DNA of 9,224 nt from an uncultured Collinsella sp. (GCA_900551195.1 URVD01000058.1:1-9224), one strand, 5' to 3'; positions 1 to 6,167 are shown, numbered from the stretch's first letter. A program made the numbers and translations. The notes: generated by a model not told the origin, from the letters alone.

Positions 1-23
1 TTTGTTTTTGAAAGGAGGATTAC

Positions 24-983
24 GTGCAATCGTCTAAGAGCCTAAAAACACAACTTGTTGCGGCCGCCGTTAGCGTGGTCCTCTCTGCGTTTGCCCTGTC
101 GGCAGCGACCTATGCGTGGTACGTTGCGAATACAAAGGTCTCCGCAACCACGTCAACCATTAGCGCGACGACCAATGGTTTCATCCTCCAGATCGATGAA
201 CTCAAGAACGGCGCCCAACATGGTGGCGAGCAGAAGTCGCTTGAGGCCCAGACCATGGGTGCCACGCTCAGCCCGTCCTCGACTGACGACCTTAAGAATT
301 GGTACGTTTGCAACGGCTGGGACAACCAAGGCCTGGTAACCGACTATTCAACGCCCAATTTCTCAACGACTGCCAAGGCTTTGCCGGGCGAGTATGAGGT
401 TGCTGGCAAGAAGTACAACGCTTTCATTAAAAGCGACTACATCGTCTACACCATTACCGATACTGGTACGGCTGATGTTTATCTCGATGCATCTGATGGT
501 GCGCCCGTAACGATTGAGCCCGTGGGCGGCGAAGCTTCGGAGACCATGGTTGGTTCTCTGCGCGTTGCGATTACCACGCAGGCGATTGGGGATAACGGTA
601 AGTCGGGCACCGGTCCGGAGGACCTGCGCGTCGTGTATGCCATGAGCGATGAGAAGGGCAAGGGTAACGACGCAACCGCCATTGCTGGCTGGACGAGCAT
701 CCAGAACATTGATGGTAAGCCGACGCTCGCGCAGGCGACCTATAGGCACATCTATACTGGCGGCACGGACGGATGGGTTGCCACTAAGGGCACGAGCGGT
801 GATTATTCGGTTGCTGCGGACACTAACCCCATTGCAACTGGTGTTGGCTACAAGGGCATTGCCGTTCACGTCTACATTTGGATGGAAGGAACCGACGCGG
901 ATTGCGTTAACGGCAAATCCATCGAGAACAGCCCGACGACCTATAACGTCAGCGTCAAGCTCGCCGGTGTCGCAACGCCATAA
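24..983 (+). CDS. SipW-type signal-peptide secreted surface protein (TasA/CalY-like)
   Basis: This 319-residue protein is predicted to be exported and cell-surface or matrix associated. The start is GTG, preceded by a strong AAAGGAGG at 11-18 with 5 bases of spacing. Residues 1-8 are polar/basic, 10-28 form a hydrophobic segment, and ATYAWY (28-33) followed by a Ser/Thr-rich stretch matches the signal peptide class cut by SipW-type signal peptidases, as in TasA and camelysin of Bacillus. The mature part is acidic, Gly/Thr-rich and beta-strand-like. Near the C-terminus, VHVYIWMEGTDADC (281-294) resembles the conserved 'WxEG-D-C' patch of many actinobacterial proteins of this class. Only two cysteines (96 and 294) are present, so a disulfide is possible. 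No sortase motif is seen. A dedicated signal peptidase and sister proteins may lie upstream, outside the window. The exact role (fibre subunit, adhesin) is inferred and not shown by the sequence. Confidence 0.85.
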   Translation: MQSSKSLKTQLVAAAVSVVLSAFALSAATYAWYVANTKVSATTSTISATTNGFILQIDELKNGAQHGGEQKSLEAQTMGATLSPSSTDDLKNWYVCNGWDNQGLVTDYSTPNFSTTAKALPGEYEVAGKKYNAFIKSDYIVYTITDTGTADVYLDASDGAPVTIEPVGGEASETMVGSLRVAITTQAIGDNGKSGTGPEDLRVVYAMSDEKGKGNDATAIAGWTSIQNIDGKPTLAQATYRHIYTGGTDGWVATKGTSGDYSVAADTNPIATGVGYKGIAVHVYIWMEGTDADCVNGKSIENSPTTYNVSVKLAGVATP

Positions 984-1013
984 TGCCAACGTTTGCTTAA
1001 ATACGGCTAGCCC

Positions 1014-1046
1014 AAGGGCCCACTTCGGGGGAAGTGGGCCCTTTTT
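1014..1046 (+). terminator. Strong intrinsic terminator after the SipW-type gene
   Basis: A perfect 13-bp stem (1014-1026 with 1031-1043) encloses a GGGG loop and runs into a T-tract at 1042-1046. It begins 30 bp after the stop codon at 981-983. It cleanly separates the secreted-protein gene from the HNH gene downstream. Confidence 0.93.
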
Positions 1047-1071
1047 CGTGCGGTGCCATTGCTGCGTAGGC

Positions 1072-1101
1072 GATAATGTGGAGAACTGTTCTTCCTGGAG
1101 G
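1072..1101 (+). promoter_or_regulatory. Possible -10 box and ribosome binding site of the HNH gene
   Basis: GATAAT at 1072-1077 matches five of six -10 consensus bases, but no convincing -35 box lies 16-18 bp upstream. GGAGG at 1097-1101 lies 6 bases before ATG at 1108 and is what fixes that start. The reading frame stays open far upstream, into the secreted-protein gene and across the terminator, which argues against any earlier start. Confidence 0.45.
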
Positions 1102-1107
1102 TTCCTT

Positions 1108-2190
1108 ATGGACGGCATCGCTTCTAGTGTTCCGCTGATTGCTCGGCCGAGTTACGACCGCGCTTGTAGCCTTGTGCCGACTGAGTATGTTTTGGCTTGG
1201 GAGTGGTTCTTGCGCGAGGAGCAGCGTGGCGAGATTTGGGAAAAACTTCCTCATAACATTAAAGCTGATAGCCCCCAGTATCCTTATCGCATGATGATTG
1301 GCTCTGAGACCTTTTGCGTTTCGCGTCAATCAGGTATTTATTGGCCGGGTCGTGGACACATCAAGCATCCTGTGGAAAAGACCTTTGCGCTTTCGGTGCA
1401 TAGCTCTACAAGTGGGAGCTATTCCGATGTTCCCCCGCTCTATCTTGAGGACGGCACGTGGGTGTTCAAGTATTCATCGCAAAGTGCTTCGGTTGAAAGC
1501 TGGCGCGACCAACGCTATAACGAAAAAATGATCAACTGCATGGAGTGCGGCGTTCCCGTTGGCGTGTTCTTTGCAACGAGCGCTGGCTACAAGGTGCTCG
1601 GCCTAGCGTTCGTTGAGCGCTACGAGCCGGAGAACAGCTGGTTTGTACTGCATGGCCCCGTTCACAAGGGCGGACCCGATGCACGTTTCTACCCCGACAT
1701 GAGCTACATGAAGGACGATCCAATCGCGGCGGAGTTTTCCGGCGCCTCGGCGAGCGACGAAGAAAAGGTCCGCTACGCGCTGCGCCGTGAGCGAATCGGC
1801 CAGCAGCGTTTCCGCACTCAGCTCTTTGAGGCCTATACCGGTAAGTGTGCTGTTTCGGGCTGCAATGTCAGCGAAGCGCTCGAAGCTGCGCATATTGAGA
1901 ACTATTCGGGTCCCAAGTCGCAGGTTGTCAGCAACGGTATTCTGCTGCGCCGTGACCTACATTCGCTGTTCGACGCCCATCTGATTTCGTTTGAGTTGGT
2001 GCGTGGCGACTATCAACTTTGCGGGTCGTACCTTCTGGAGCATACGGATTATGCGACGTTTGCAGGCTCGGTGCTGCGCGAGCCGGACGAACATCGCTTG
2101 CGTCCTAACGCCCGATTCCTCGAAGCCCATCGAGCTGAGTTCGCTTTCTCGGAATCGCGGCGTCGGGCGGAGGCGGTTGCTCCGTATTAG
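1108..2190 (+). CDS. Putative restriction endonuclease with C-terminal HNH_2-type nuclease domain
   Basis: This 360-residue protein has two recognisable parts. The C-terminal part (about 230-300) has the HNH_2-type pattern: C247 and C252, AAHI with H262, NG with N276, and H285-S-L-F-D. These are the expected metal and catalytic positions of a beta-beta-alpha-Me nuclease. A tail of about 60 residues after the nuclease core is also usual in this family. The middle part (about 110-185) contains EDGTWVFKY, then NEKMINCMECGVPVGVFF, then a hydrophobic strand and ENSWFVL. This resembles the SRA/PUA-like module found ahead of HNH domains in actinobacterial 'putative restriction endonucleases'. By analogy with McrA-type enzymes it may recognise modified DNA, but that is inference. 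No methyltransferase gene is adjacent, which fits a solitary, modification-dependent enzyme. The gene lies directly after a terminator and is probably transcribed alone. Confidence 0.85.
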   Translation: MDGIASSVPLIARPSYDRACSLVPTEYVLAWEWFLREEQRGEIWEKLPHNIKADSPQYPYRMMIGSETFCVSRQSGIYWPGRGHIKHPVEKTFALSVHSSTSGSYSDVPPLYLEDGTWVFKYSSQSASVESWRDQRYNEKMINCMECGVPVGVFFATSAGYKVLGLAFVERYEPENSWFVLHGPVHKGGPDARFYPDMSYMKDDPIAAEFSGASASDEEKVRYALRRERIGQQRFRTQLFEAYTGKCAVSGCNVSEALEAAHIENYSGPKSQVVSNGILLRRDLHSLFDAHLISFELVRGDYQLCGSYLLEHTDYATFAGSVLREPDEHRLRPNARFLEAHRAEFAFSESRRRAEAVAPY

Positions 2191-2309
2191 TCGGGTGCGG
2201 TCCGCTGTAACCCGATCATGTCGATTGATCGGATCGCAACAGGCCACCATTCGAAGCCATTCGATCCTGCCATCCTCTCCTCAACGGTTAAAACAGGAAA
2301 GGGGAGACC
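2191..2309. other. Intergenic spacer with a short inverted repeat and a 10-bp direct repeat
   Basis: CCGATCA (2212-2218) and TGATCGG (2226-2232) form a perfect 7-bp inverted repeat with a 7-base loop, without a following T-tract. The octamer CCATTCGA occurs at 2247-2254 and again at 2257-2264, exactly 10 bp apart, in the region expected to hold the promoter of the next gene. Either could be a protein-binding site or chance. No clear -35/-10 pair was found. Confidence 0.35.
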
Positions 2310-2591
2310 ATGGGATGGCGAAGCGATATCGCGCGAGGCGTGTACGGAAACCTACCGCGAGCGTTAATGGACCGGAGCCTGTTCCCGCTCGTCGAGGCCA
2401 CCTGCAGCCAAATCTGTCTGCCCTGCCCAAGCTGCGGCGCAGACCTTCCATGCCTAGACATCAACTTCATCGACATTCGCGACAAGCAGTCTACTGACCC
2501 GCGGGCTCGAACGGGTCTGCGTCTCCCGGTCTATCCTCAGCAATGCCCAACCTGCGGATGCGCCATTGCCTATGACGAGGCGGAGTCATAG
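2310..2591 (+). CDS. Small cysteine-rich protein, zinc-ribbon-like
   Basis: This 93-residue protein belongs to no family I recognise. It has two CPxCG knuckles, C39/C42 and C79/C82, about 40 residues apart. That layout suggests a single structural zinc ribbon, with further cysteines at 32, 36, 48 and 84. It lacks a hydrophobic segment and is probably cytoplasmic. A purine-rich AAAGGGGAG at 2298-2306 lies just ahead of the ATG and supports the start. An overlapping ORF begins at 2315 in another frame, but its product is an arginine-rich, low-complexity 60-mer, so the cysteine-patterned frame is preferred. The gene follows the HNH gene on the same strand after a 119-bp gap and converges with the DUF5710 gene. 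No function can be assigned from sequence. Confidence 0.65.
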   Translation: MGWRSDIARGVYGNLPRALMDRSLFPLVEATCSQICLPCPSCGADLPCLDINFIDIRDKQSTDPRARTGLRLPVYPQQCPTCGCAIAYDEAES

Positions 2592-2613
2592 CTTCGAAGA
2601 CTGAATATCTAGT

Positions 2614-2625
2614 CGGGCAAACCCG
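2614..2625. terminator. Weak hairpin after the small zinc-ribbon gene
   Basis: CGGG (2614-2617) and CCCG (2622-2625) enclose CAAA, 22 bp past the stop codon. No T-tract follows closely on either strand, the nearest run being TTTT at 2637-2640. This is at best a weak terminator. Confidence 0.25.
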
Positions 2626-2674
2626 GTGATTCGACATTTTCTGCGTTACACCAACAACTCAGCTACCTGCGCAT

Positions 2675-2743
2675 ACTCGATTTTCGAGGATTGTCGCACT
2701 CGATTTCCGAGGAAATCTGGACTCGTTTTTCGAGTTTTGTCCT
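2675..2743. repeat. Three tandem 23-bp units, each containing a CTCG-N5-CGAG palindrome
   Basis: Units start at 2675, 2698 and 2721, so the period is exactly 23 bp. Each begins ACTCG, then five bases rich in A/T, then CGAG: ACTCGATTTTCGAG (2675-2688), ACTCGATTTCCGAG (2698-2711) and ACTCGTTTTTCGAG (2721-2734). The last 9 bases of each unit are more divergent. The array lies between the 3' ends of two convergent genes, and its last bases overlap the stop codon of the minus-strand DUF5710 gene (2742-2744). Possible roles are a bidirectional terminator, a protein-binding array, or remnants of an interspersed repeat. Confidence 0.7.
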
Positions 2744-3440
2744 ACAGGTAAATCCCCTCGCACAGGGTTTTGTGGAAATGGGTGTGGTGGTCGCGTGCCC
2801 AGGTGAAGAGCGCCTGGTCAAAGTCGCCTTGGGTGGCGGGGATGCCATAGACGCCGGCGACTTCCACGCGCACGAACTCCAGCGCGGGCAGCTTGTTGAT
2901 GGCCGTGAGCGCAAACGGTGACGTGGGCTCCTCGAACAGGTAATGGCTGCCTTGCAGCGCGCCGCAGCCGGTGCAGGTGCTGGAGAGCGATGCAGTCTTG
3001 GTGGTGCGCGACGTTACGGGCTTGTAGCCGCAGCGCTCGCGCAGGTAATCGCGGATCTCGGCCGGTACGCAGCCCAGCGTGGGGACGATGGCTATGGCGT
3101 TGGCGCGGGCGGTGTCGATCGCGATGTGGCCCGCATCGTCCATGGTGGGTACTGCGCCGGGCGCGGCCTTGCTGCCCGAGTCCTCGGCCGCCCAATACGG
3201 AATGCCAAAGGCCGCGACCGTTGTCTGCTCGTGACACTTCCAACACTCGCGCTTGCCCAGTACCAGGTAGATGTAGGGCGCGCTGGGGTCGGAGCGATCC
3301 ACGCCGGGCAGCCACGCGGCAAAGGGCTCGGGGTTGACGCCATCGGGCACGTACCAGGTCTTCTTGACCCGGTCCCACTTGGCGCCCAGGGCCTTGGCCT
3401 GGTCTTTGTGCAAAAAGGGAACATCGAGCTCGGTGCGCAT
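2742..3440 (-). CDS. DUF5710-domain protein with two CxxC pairs
   Basis: The product is 232 residues. Residues 4-34 (ELDVPF, then K-D-x-A-K-A-L-G-A-K-W-D, then K-x-W-Y-V-P-x-G) are a textbook DUF5710 motif, a small module also found at the ends of TraC-type plasmid primases and other DNA-related proteins. Its biochemical role is unknown. The remainder carries CWKCH (66-70) and CTGCG (156-160), which could together bind one zinc ion. The open frame extends upstream to 3665, but AAAGGAG (complement of 3446-3452) lies 5 bases before the ATG at 3440 and the DUF5710 motif begins right after that start, so 3440 is chosen. The C-terminal half matches nothing I recognise. It stands alone on the minus strand, divergent from the gene at 3758. 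Confidence 0.75.
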   Translation of the reverse strand: MRTELDVPFLHKDQAKALGAKWDRVKKTWYVPDGVNPEPFAAWLPGVDRSDPSAPYIYLVLGKRECWKCHEQTTVAAFGIPYWAAEDSGSKAAPGAVPTMDDAGHIAIDTARANAIAIVPTLGCVPAEIRDYLRERCGYKPVTSRTTKTASLSSTCTGCGALQGSHYLFEEPTSPFALTAINKLPALEFVRVEVAGVYGIPATQGDFDQALFTWARDHHTHFHKTLCEGIYL

Positions 3441-3478
3441 GGCGGCTCCTTTGTGCGACTTGCGGTGCATGTGCTCCA

Positions 3479-3497
3479 AGGATACCCCAGCGCTGGG
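3479..3497 (-). promoter_or_regulatory. Candidate promoter and palindromic operator of the DUF5710 gene
   Basis: On the minus strand, TATCCT (complement of 3479-3484) is a plausible -10 box about 40 bp before the start codon. A perfect 12-bp palindrome, CCCAGCGCTGGG (3486-3497), lies just upstream in the expected -10/-35 spacer, where a bound repressor would block polymerase. The -35 match is poor. The palindrome is certain; its role is inferred. Confidence 0.4.
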
Positions 3498-3742
3498 TGT
3501 GTGGTCGCTAAACGAGCATTTCGACCGTCCGAGAAGTCGCGGAGCATTTTGGCGAGGGGGTGCCGTCAAGCAAATGGGCAAGTGCATGGTCAGCTTTTGG
3601 TCAGTTGAGCGGCAACCTTGCCAAAAGCTTGACGGATTTGCAGCTAGACGTCGACGAATGAACATTTTGGACGCGCTGCGGCTAAAAACCGCCGGTCGTT
3701 TGCCGAAAACTTAGCGGGACCGCCAGCGGCTGCCGACGCGCG

Positions 3743-3751
3743 TGCTATCTT
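3743..3751 (+). promoter_or_regulatory. Extended -10 promoter for a probable leaderless mRNA
   Basis: TGCTATCTT (TG at 3743-3744, -10 hexamer TATCTT at 3746-3751) ends 6 bases before the ATG at 3758. Transcription starting at the usual distance would begin at or next to the A of the start codon. No Shine-Dalgarno sequence precedes this ATG, in contrast to every other gene in the window. Leaderless genes are common in actinobacteria. No -35 box is evident, as is often true of extended -10 promoters. Confidence 0.55.
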
Positions 3752-3757
3752 CGCGCC

Positions 3758-4861
3758 ATGAGCTACTTTATCGTTTCACATAACGCTGCGTTGGCGCTTT
3801 TGGCGCACATCCCGAACCCTCGATTTGGGGATTCGGAACCAGAGGTCGTGTCGATTGCAGGCGCCTGCGCGCTGTTGGACCAAGAGGCGCAGGAGTTTAT
3901 CGATCGCTACGACCTGGGGATCCAAACGCTGGATTTGCTGGTGCCGTCGCGCGCCGACCGTCGGCAGAGCAAGCATGTTAAGACGCACCTGTGCACCAAC
4001 GAGCTCCCGGCGGGTTCGTTTATCTCGCTGGGCCACTGGATGGGCGACCTGGATGCGTACGTGTGCTCTCCCGAGCTGGCGTATTTGCAGGCCGCGCACG
4101 ATGGCGATGCGGCGGAGGCCATCTACGCCGGCTATGCCATGACATCGGACTACCGGCTGGATAACCTTGCTCCCGGTGGGGTAACAAGCAGGGATGCGGG
4201 CATGCGCGATGGCAGGCTCACGACTAAGGAGCTCATCGCGGCGTACCTTGACCGGGCATCAAAGGTGAGAGGCGCCGCTAAGGCGAAGGCGTTGCTTCCG
4301 TACGTGGAAGAGGGCTCACGGTCTCCAAGGGAGTCGGGGCTTTGCATGTTTATGTCGCTGCCTGCGCATTACGGCGGGCTTGCACTGGGCAAGGCCGAGC
4401 TGAACAAGAAGTACTTCATTCGCGACGGTTACAACGATGGGCGCAACCGCAAACTGCGCGTGTTGGAGCGCACGCCCGACATCACGCTTACGGCGAAAGC
4501 AGAGGTGGGCCTGGATAAAGTAAGGGCTGGCTTGCTGCCCGAAGTACTGACCGCGCTGGTTGATTACGACAGCGACGCCATTCATGATGGAAGCGAGAAA
4601 ATCCACAAGGATGCCGAGCGCCGCAACGAGCTACAGATGCTCAATGGGGTCGCGTACTTTACGGTGACGACCGATCAGGCAAGCGACTACGAAAAGCTCG
4701 TTCGCCTGTGCGAGCGCATCCGGCGCAAGCTGCATCGGAATAAGCGACCCATTTTTAACAAGCCCATGAGCGAGGAGCAGCGATATTTTGCCCTCAAGCG
4801 TGTCGAAACGAAGCGGTTTAAGCTTTGGCAAACGGTTATCGAGGCGCGTCAACATTGGTAG
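3758..4861 (+). CDS. AbiEi/DUF559-like protein, putative PD-(D/E)XK nuclease fold
   Basis: This 367-residue protein resembles actinobacterial proteins annotated as AbiEi-family or DUF559 (Vsr-like endonuclease fold). In the N-terminal half, HVKTHLC with LPAGSFISLG (73-92) and VCSPELAYLQAA (102-113) match the usual 'SPE-x-x-LLQxA' region. KVRGAAKAKALLPYVEEGSRSPRES (169-193) fits the 'RG..kA..AL..v..gs.SPmE' motif; E192 may be the first acidic residue of the nuclease core. ALVDYDSDAIH (266-276) with D285 and R288/R289 then matches the 'EYD-x-x-x-H...D-x-x-R' motif, except that the usual Glu is Asp269. About 60 residues beyond residue 310 are Lys/Arg-rich and probably helical. No toxin or AbiEii partner gene is adjacent, so this is not a complete type IV toxin-antitoxin pair. 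Nuclease activity is inferred from fold-level resemblance only. Confidence 0.7.
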   Translation: MSYFIVSHNAALALLAHIPNPRFGDSEPEVVSIAGACALLDQEAQEFIDRYDLGIQTLDLLVPSRADRRQSKHVKTHLCTNELPAGSFISLGHWMGDLDAYVCSPELAYLQAAHDGDAAEAIYAGYAMTSDYRLDNLAPGGVTSRDAGMRDGRLTTKELIAAYLDRASKVRGAAKAKALLPYVEEGSRSPRESGLCMFMSLPAHYGGLALGKAELNKKYFIRDGYNDGRNRKLRVLERTPDITLTAKAEVGLDKVRAGLLPEVLTALVDYDSDAIHDGSEKIHKDAERRNELQMLNGVAYFTVTTDQASDYEKLVRLCERIRRKLHRNKRPIFNKPMSEEQRYFALKRVETKRFKLWQTVIEARQHW

Positions 4862-4901
4862 GGGCGGTTGCTGGCGGTGGGGCCAGGGGTCTTATTTTCA
4901 G

Positions 4902-5076
4902 GTCTAATACTTTTCCGCGAAGTGAACGAGTCAAAATGGACCCCCGAAGCATCGACACTTTTGGCGGCTCATTTCCTGCGGTTTTGACGTTAGAATCCTG
5001 CGGTTTTGGCGCCAAAAAGTGTGGATGCTTCGGGGGTCCAAAATAGGTCGTTCACTTCTGGGGAAAAGCATTTGAC
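4902..5076. repeat. Large imperfect inverted repeat of about 175 bp (MITE-like or bidirectional terminator)
   Basis: Two arms of roughly 67 bases, 4902-4968 and about 5008-5076, are inverted copies of each other. The longest perfect run is 17 bp: TGGACCCCCGAAGCATC at 4937-4953 pairs with 5024-5040. Other matching blocks are CTTTTCC, AAGTGAACGA and ACAC/TTTTGGCG, interrupted by a few mismatches and 1-base gaps. The centre of about 40 bp has a direct repeat, CCTGCGGTTTTGACG at 4975-4989 and CCTGCGGTTTTGGCG at 4997-5011, 22 bp apart. The structure lies between convergent genes, 40 bp after the AbiEi/DUF559-like gene and 93 bp from the end of the deglycase gene. It has no coding capacity. A transcript would fold into one long hairpin. 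I could not see clear target-site duplications. Confidence 0.85.
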
Positions 5077-5114
5077 TTCATTATTCGACAGCTGGGACGG
5101 GGTGCCGCGACGCA

Positions 5115-5145
5115 GACGGGACCCTCGTTTGGCGAAGGCCCCGTC
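5115..5145. terminator. Hairpin near the 3' end of the deglycase gene, without T-tract
   Basis: GACGGGACC (5115-5123) pairs with GGCCCCGTC (5137-5145) with one mismatch, and a TCG/CGA pair lies inside. It is 24 bp past the deglycase stop codon on the minus strand. No T-tract follows on either strand, so terminator function is uncertain. Confidence 0.35.
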
Positions 5146-5169
5146 GTAAAAGTTCGCTTTCCCCGCTAC

Positions 5170-6138
5170 TTAGTACTGCTCGACGCCCATGTAGCGACGG
5201 ACCTCGGGGCTGTGGTCAAACACCTTGCCGCGGGCGGCGCGCAGCTCGCAGCTCATGTTGTAGAAGAAGATCGGCTCCAGGTACGAACGCACGCTGGCGG
5301 GCACGTCGCCTACGCCGTACTCGAGCGCATCGAGCACCATGACCGTATCGGTGTGCGTGTTGAGGAACGCCAGCGCGCGCTCCTCCATGGGGCGGCACTC
5401 GCCCGATCCGAGCTGCACAAAGTAGAACACGCCAGGCTCGGTAGCCTCGAAAGGACCGTGGAAATACTCGCCGGAGTGGATGTAGCAGCAGTGCTGCCAC
5501 TGCATCTCCATGAGCGAGCAGATGGCCATGGCGTAGGTCTGGCTAAAGTTGGGGCCGGAGCCCAGGATATAGAAGAACTTGTGCTGCTGACAGAGCTCGG
5601 CAAAGCGATCGCCCAGCTCGGTGTTGACCTTCTCGTGGGCGGCGGGCAGCAGCGCATCCATCTGCTTGAGGCCCTCGTACATGTCGGCGAGTGCCTCGTA
5701 GCCTTCCTGCTGGTCGAGCAGCTCGGCGGCGATCAGAGCGCCGATGCCCTGCGGCACCTCGGCCTGTGACACGCCCTCGCCCCACGGATAGACCCAGGTG
5801 GTCCACTTGCCGTTATCGATCTTGGAGCCCTCGCAGTCGGTGAGGGCAACGACCTCGGCACCGGCTGCCAGCGCCATCTCGCAGCCGTCAACGACCTCCT
5901 GCGTGTTGCCGCTGTGGCTGCAGGCAATAACGAGCGACTTCTCGCCAAGGCTCTTGGGAGCCATCAGGCAAAACTCGCGCGCCGTGTAAACCGTCGAGGT
6001 AAACGTGGTCGCCTCGCGCTTGAGCAGTTCGTTAGCCGGCATGAGGTCTATCATCGAACCGCCGCAGGCAATCCAAAAGACGTTCTCGATCTTACCCTTG
6101 CGCTCGATAATTTCCTGAATCAGATCGTGTGCGTTCAC
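5170..6138 (-). CDS. FrlB-like sugar-phosphate deglycase/isomerase, two SIS domains
   Basis: The 322-residue product is a cytoplasmic two-SIS-domain protein of the GlmS-isomerase/FrlB group. FrlB cleaves fructoselysine 6-phosphate to glucose 6-phosphate and lysine; relatives act on other sugar-amine phosphates. SIS domain 1 shows WIACGGS (22-28) and the phosphate-binding SHSGNTQE (74-81). Domain 2 shows LGSGPN (192-197) and HSGEYFHGPFE (221-231), where E224 and H227 are the expected catalytic region, followed by PGVFYF. The C-terminus HSPEVRRYMGVEQY closely parallels the E. coli FrlB ending. Length is near FrlB (340). The start is GTG with AAGGAGGAG (complement of 6146-6154) 7 bases upstream. 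It follows a GntR/UTRA gene, as frlB is accompanied by frlR. No kinase, transporter or PTS gene is in the window, so the exact substrate is open. Confidence 0.85.
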   Translation of the reverse strand: MNAHDLIQEIIERKGKIENVFWIACGGSMIDLMPANELLKREATTFTSTVYTAREFCLMAPKSLGEKSLVIACSHSGNTQEVVDGCEMALAAGAEVVALTDCEGSKIDNGKWTTWVYPWGEGVSQAEVPQGIGALIAAELLDQQEGYEALADMYEGLKQMDALLPAAHEKVNTELGDRFAELCQQHKFFYILGSGPNFSQTYAMAICSLMEMQWQHCCYIHSGEYFHGPFEATEPGVFYFVQLGSGECRPMEERALAFLNTHTDTVMVLDALEYGVGDVPASVRSYLEPIFFYNMSCELRAARGKVFDHSPEVRRYMGVEQY

Positions 6139-6167
6139 GGCGACGCTCCTCCTTGTGTGGCGGCTTT

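Larger units (their letters stand above)
3441..3757. other. Divergent intergenic region with an imperfect 73-bp inverted repeat
   Basis: No credible gene lies here. CCGTCAAGC (3563-3571) is perfectly repeated in inverted orientation at 3627-3635. The similarity continues inward imperfectly, GGGCAAG near the left arm against CTTGCC near the right, so the structure covers about 3563-3635. Inside it, GGTCAG occurs at 3588-3593 and 3599-3604, an 11-bp period. The region separates two divergent genes, so regulatory sites for both are expected here. Confidence 0.45.

Noticed and set aside
649..1107. Upstream extension of the HNH reading frame
   Set aside because: It overlaps the secreted-protein gene in another frame and runs through the strong terminator. 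The predicted peptide is arginine-rich and low-complexity, whereas ATG at 1108 has a clear ribosome binding site.
363..1118. Long minus-strand ORF antisense to the SipW-type gene
   Set aside because: No recognisable motifs, and it spans the terminator; it is a shadow of the plus-strand gene.
2315..2497. 60-codon ORF overlapping the small zinc-ribbon gene
   Set aside because: Its product is arginine-rich and without pattern, while the frame from 2310 has two CPxCG knuckles and better placement of the ribosome binding site.
2675..2743. CRISPR array
   Set aside because: Units follow one another directly at a 23-bp period, with no unique spacers of typical length and no cas genes nearby.
2943..3608. 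Long plus-strand ORF antisense to the DUF5710 gene
   Set aside because: High-GC shadow frame; the minus strand carries the clear DUF5710 motif and CxxC pairs.
3758..4861. Complete AbiE type IV toxin-antitoxin system
   Set aside because: Only the AbiEi-like protein is seen; no AbiEii-like nucleotidyltransferase is adjacent.
4825..5046. 73-codon ORF across the large inverted repeat
   Set aside because: It overlaps the end of the AbiEi/DUF559-like gene and consists mostly of repeat sequence; no ribosome binding site or family signature.
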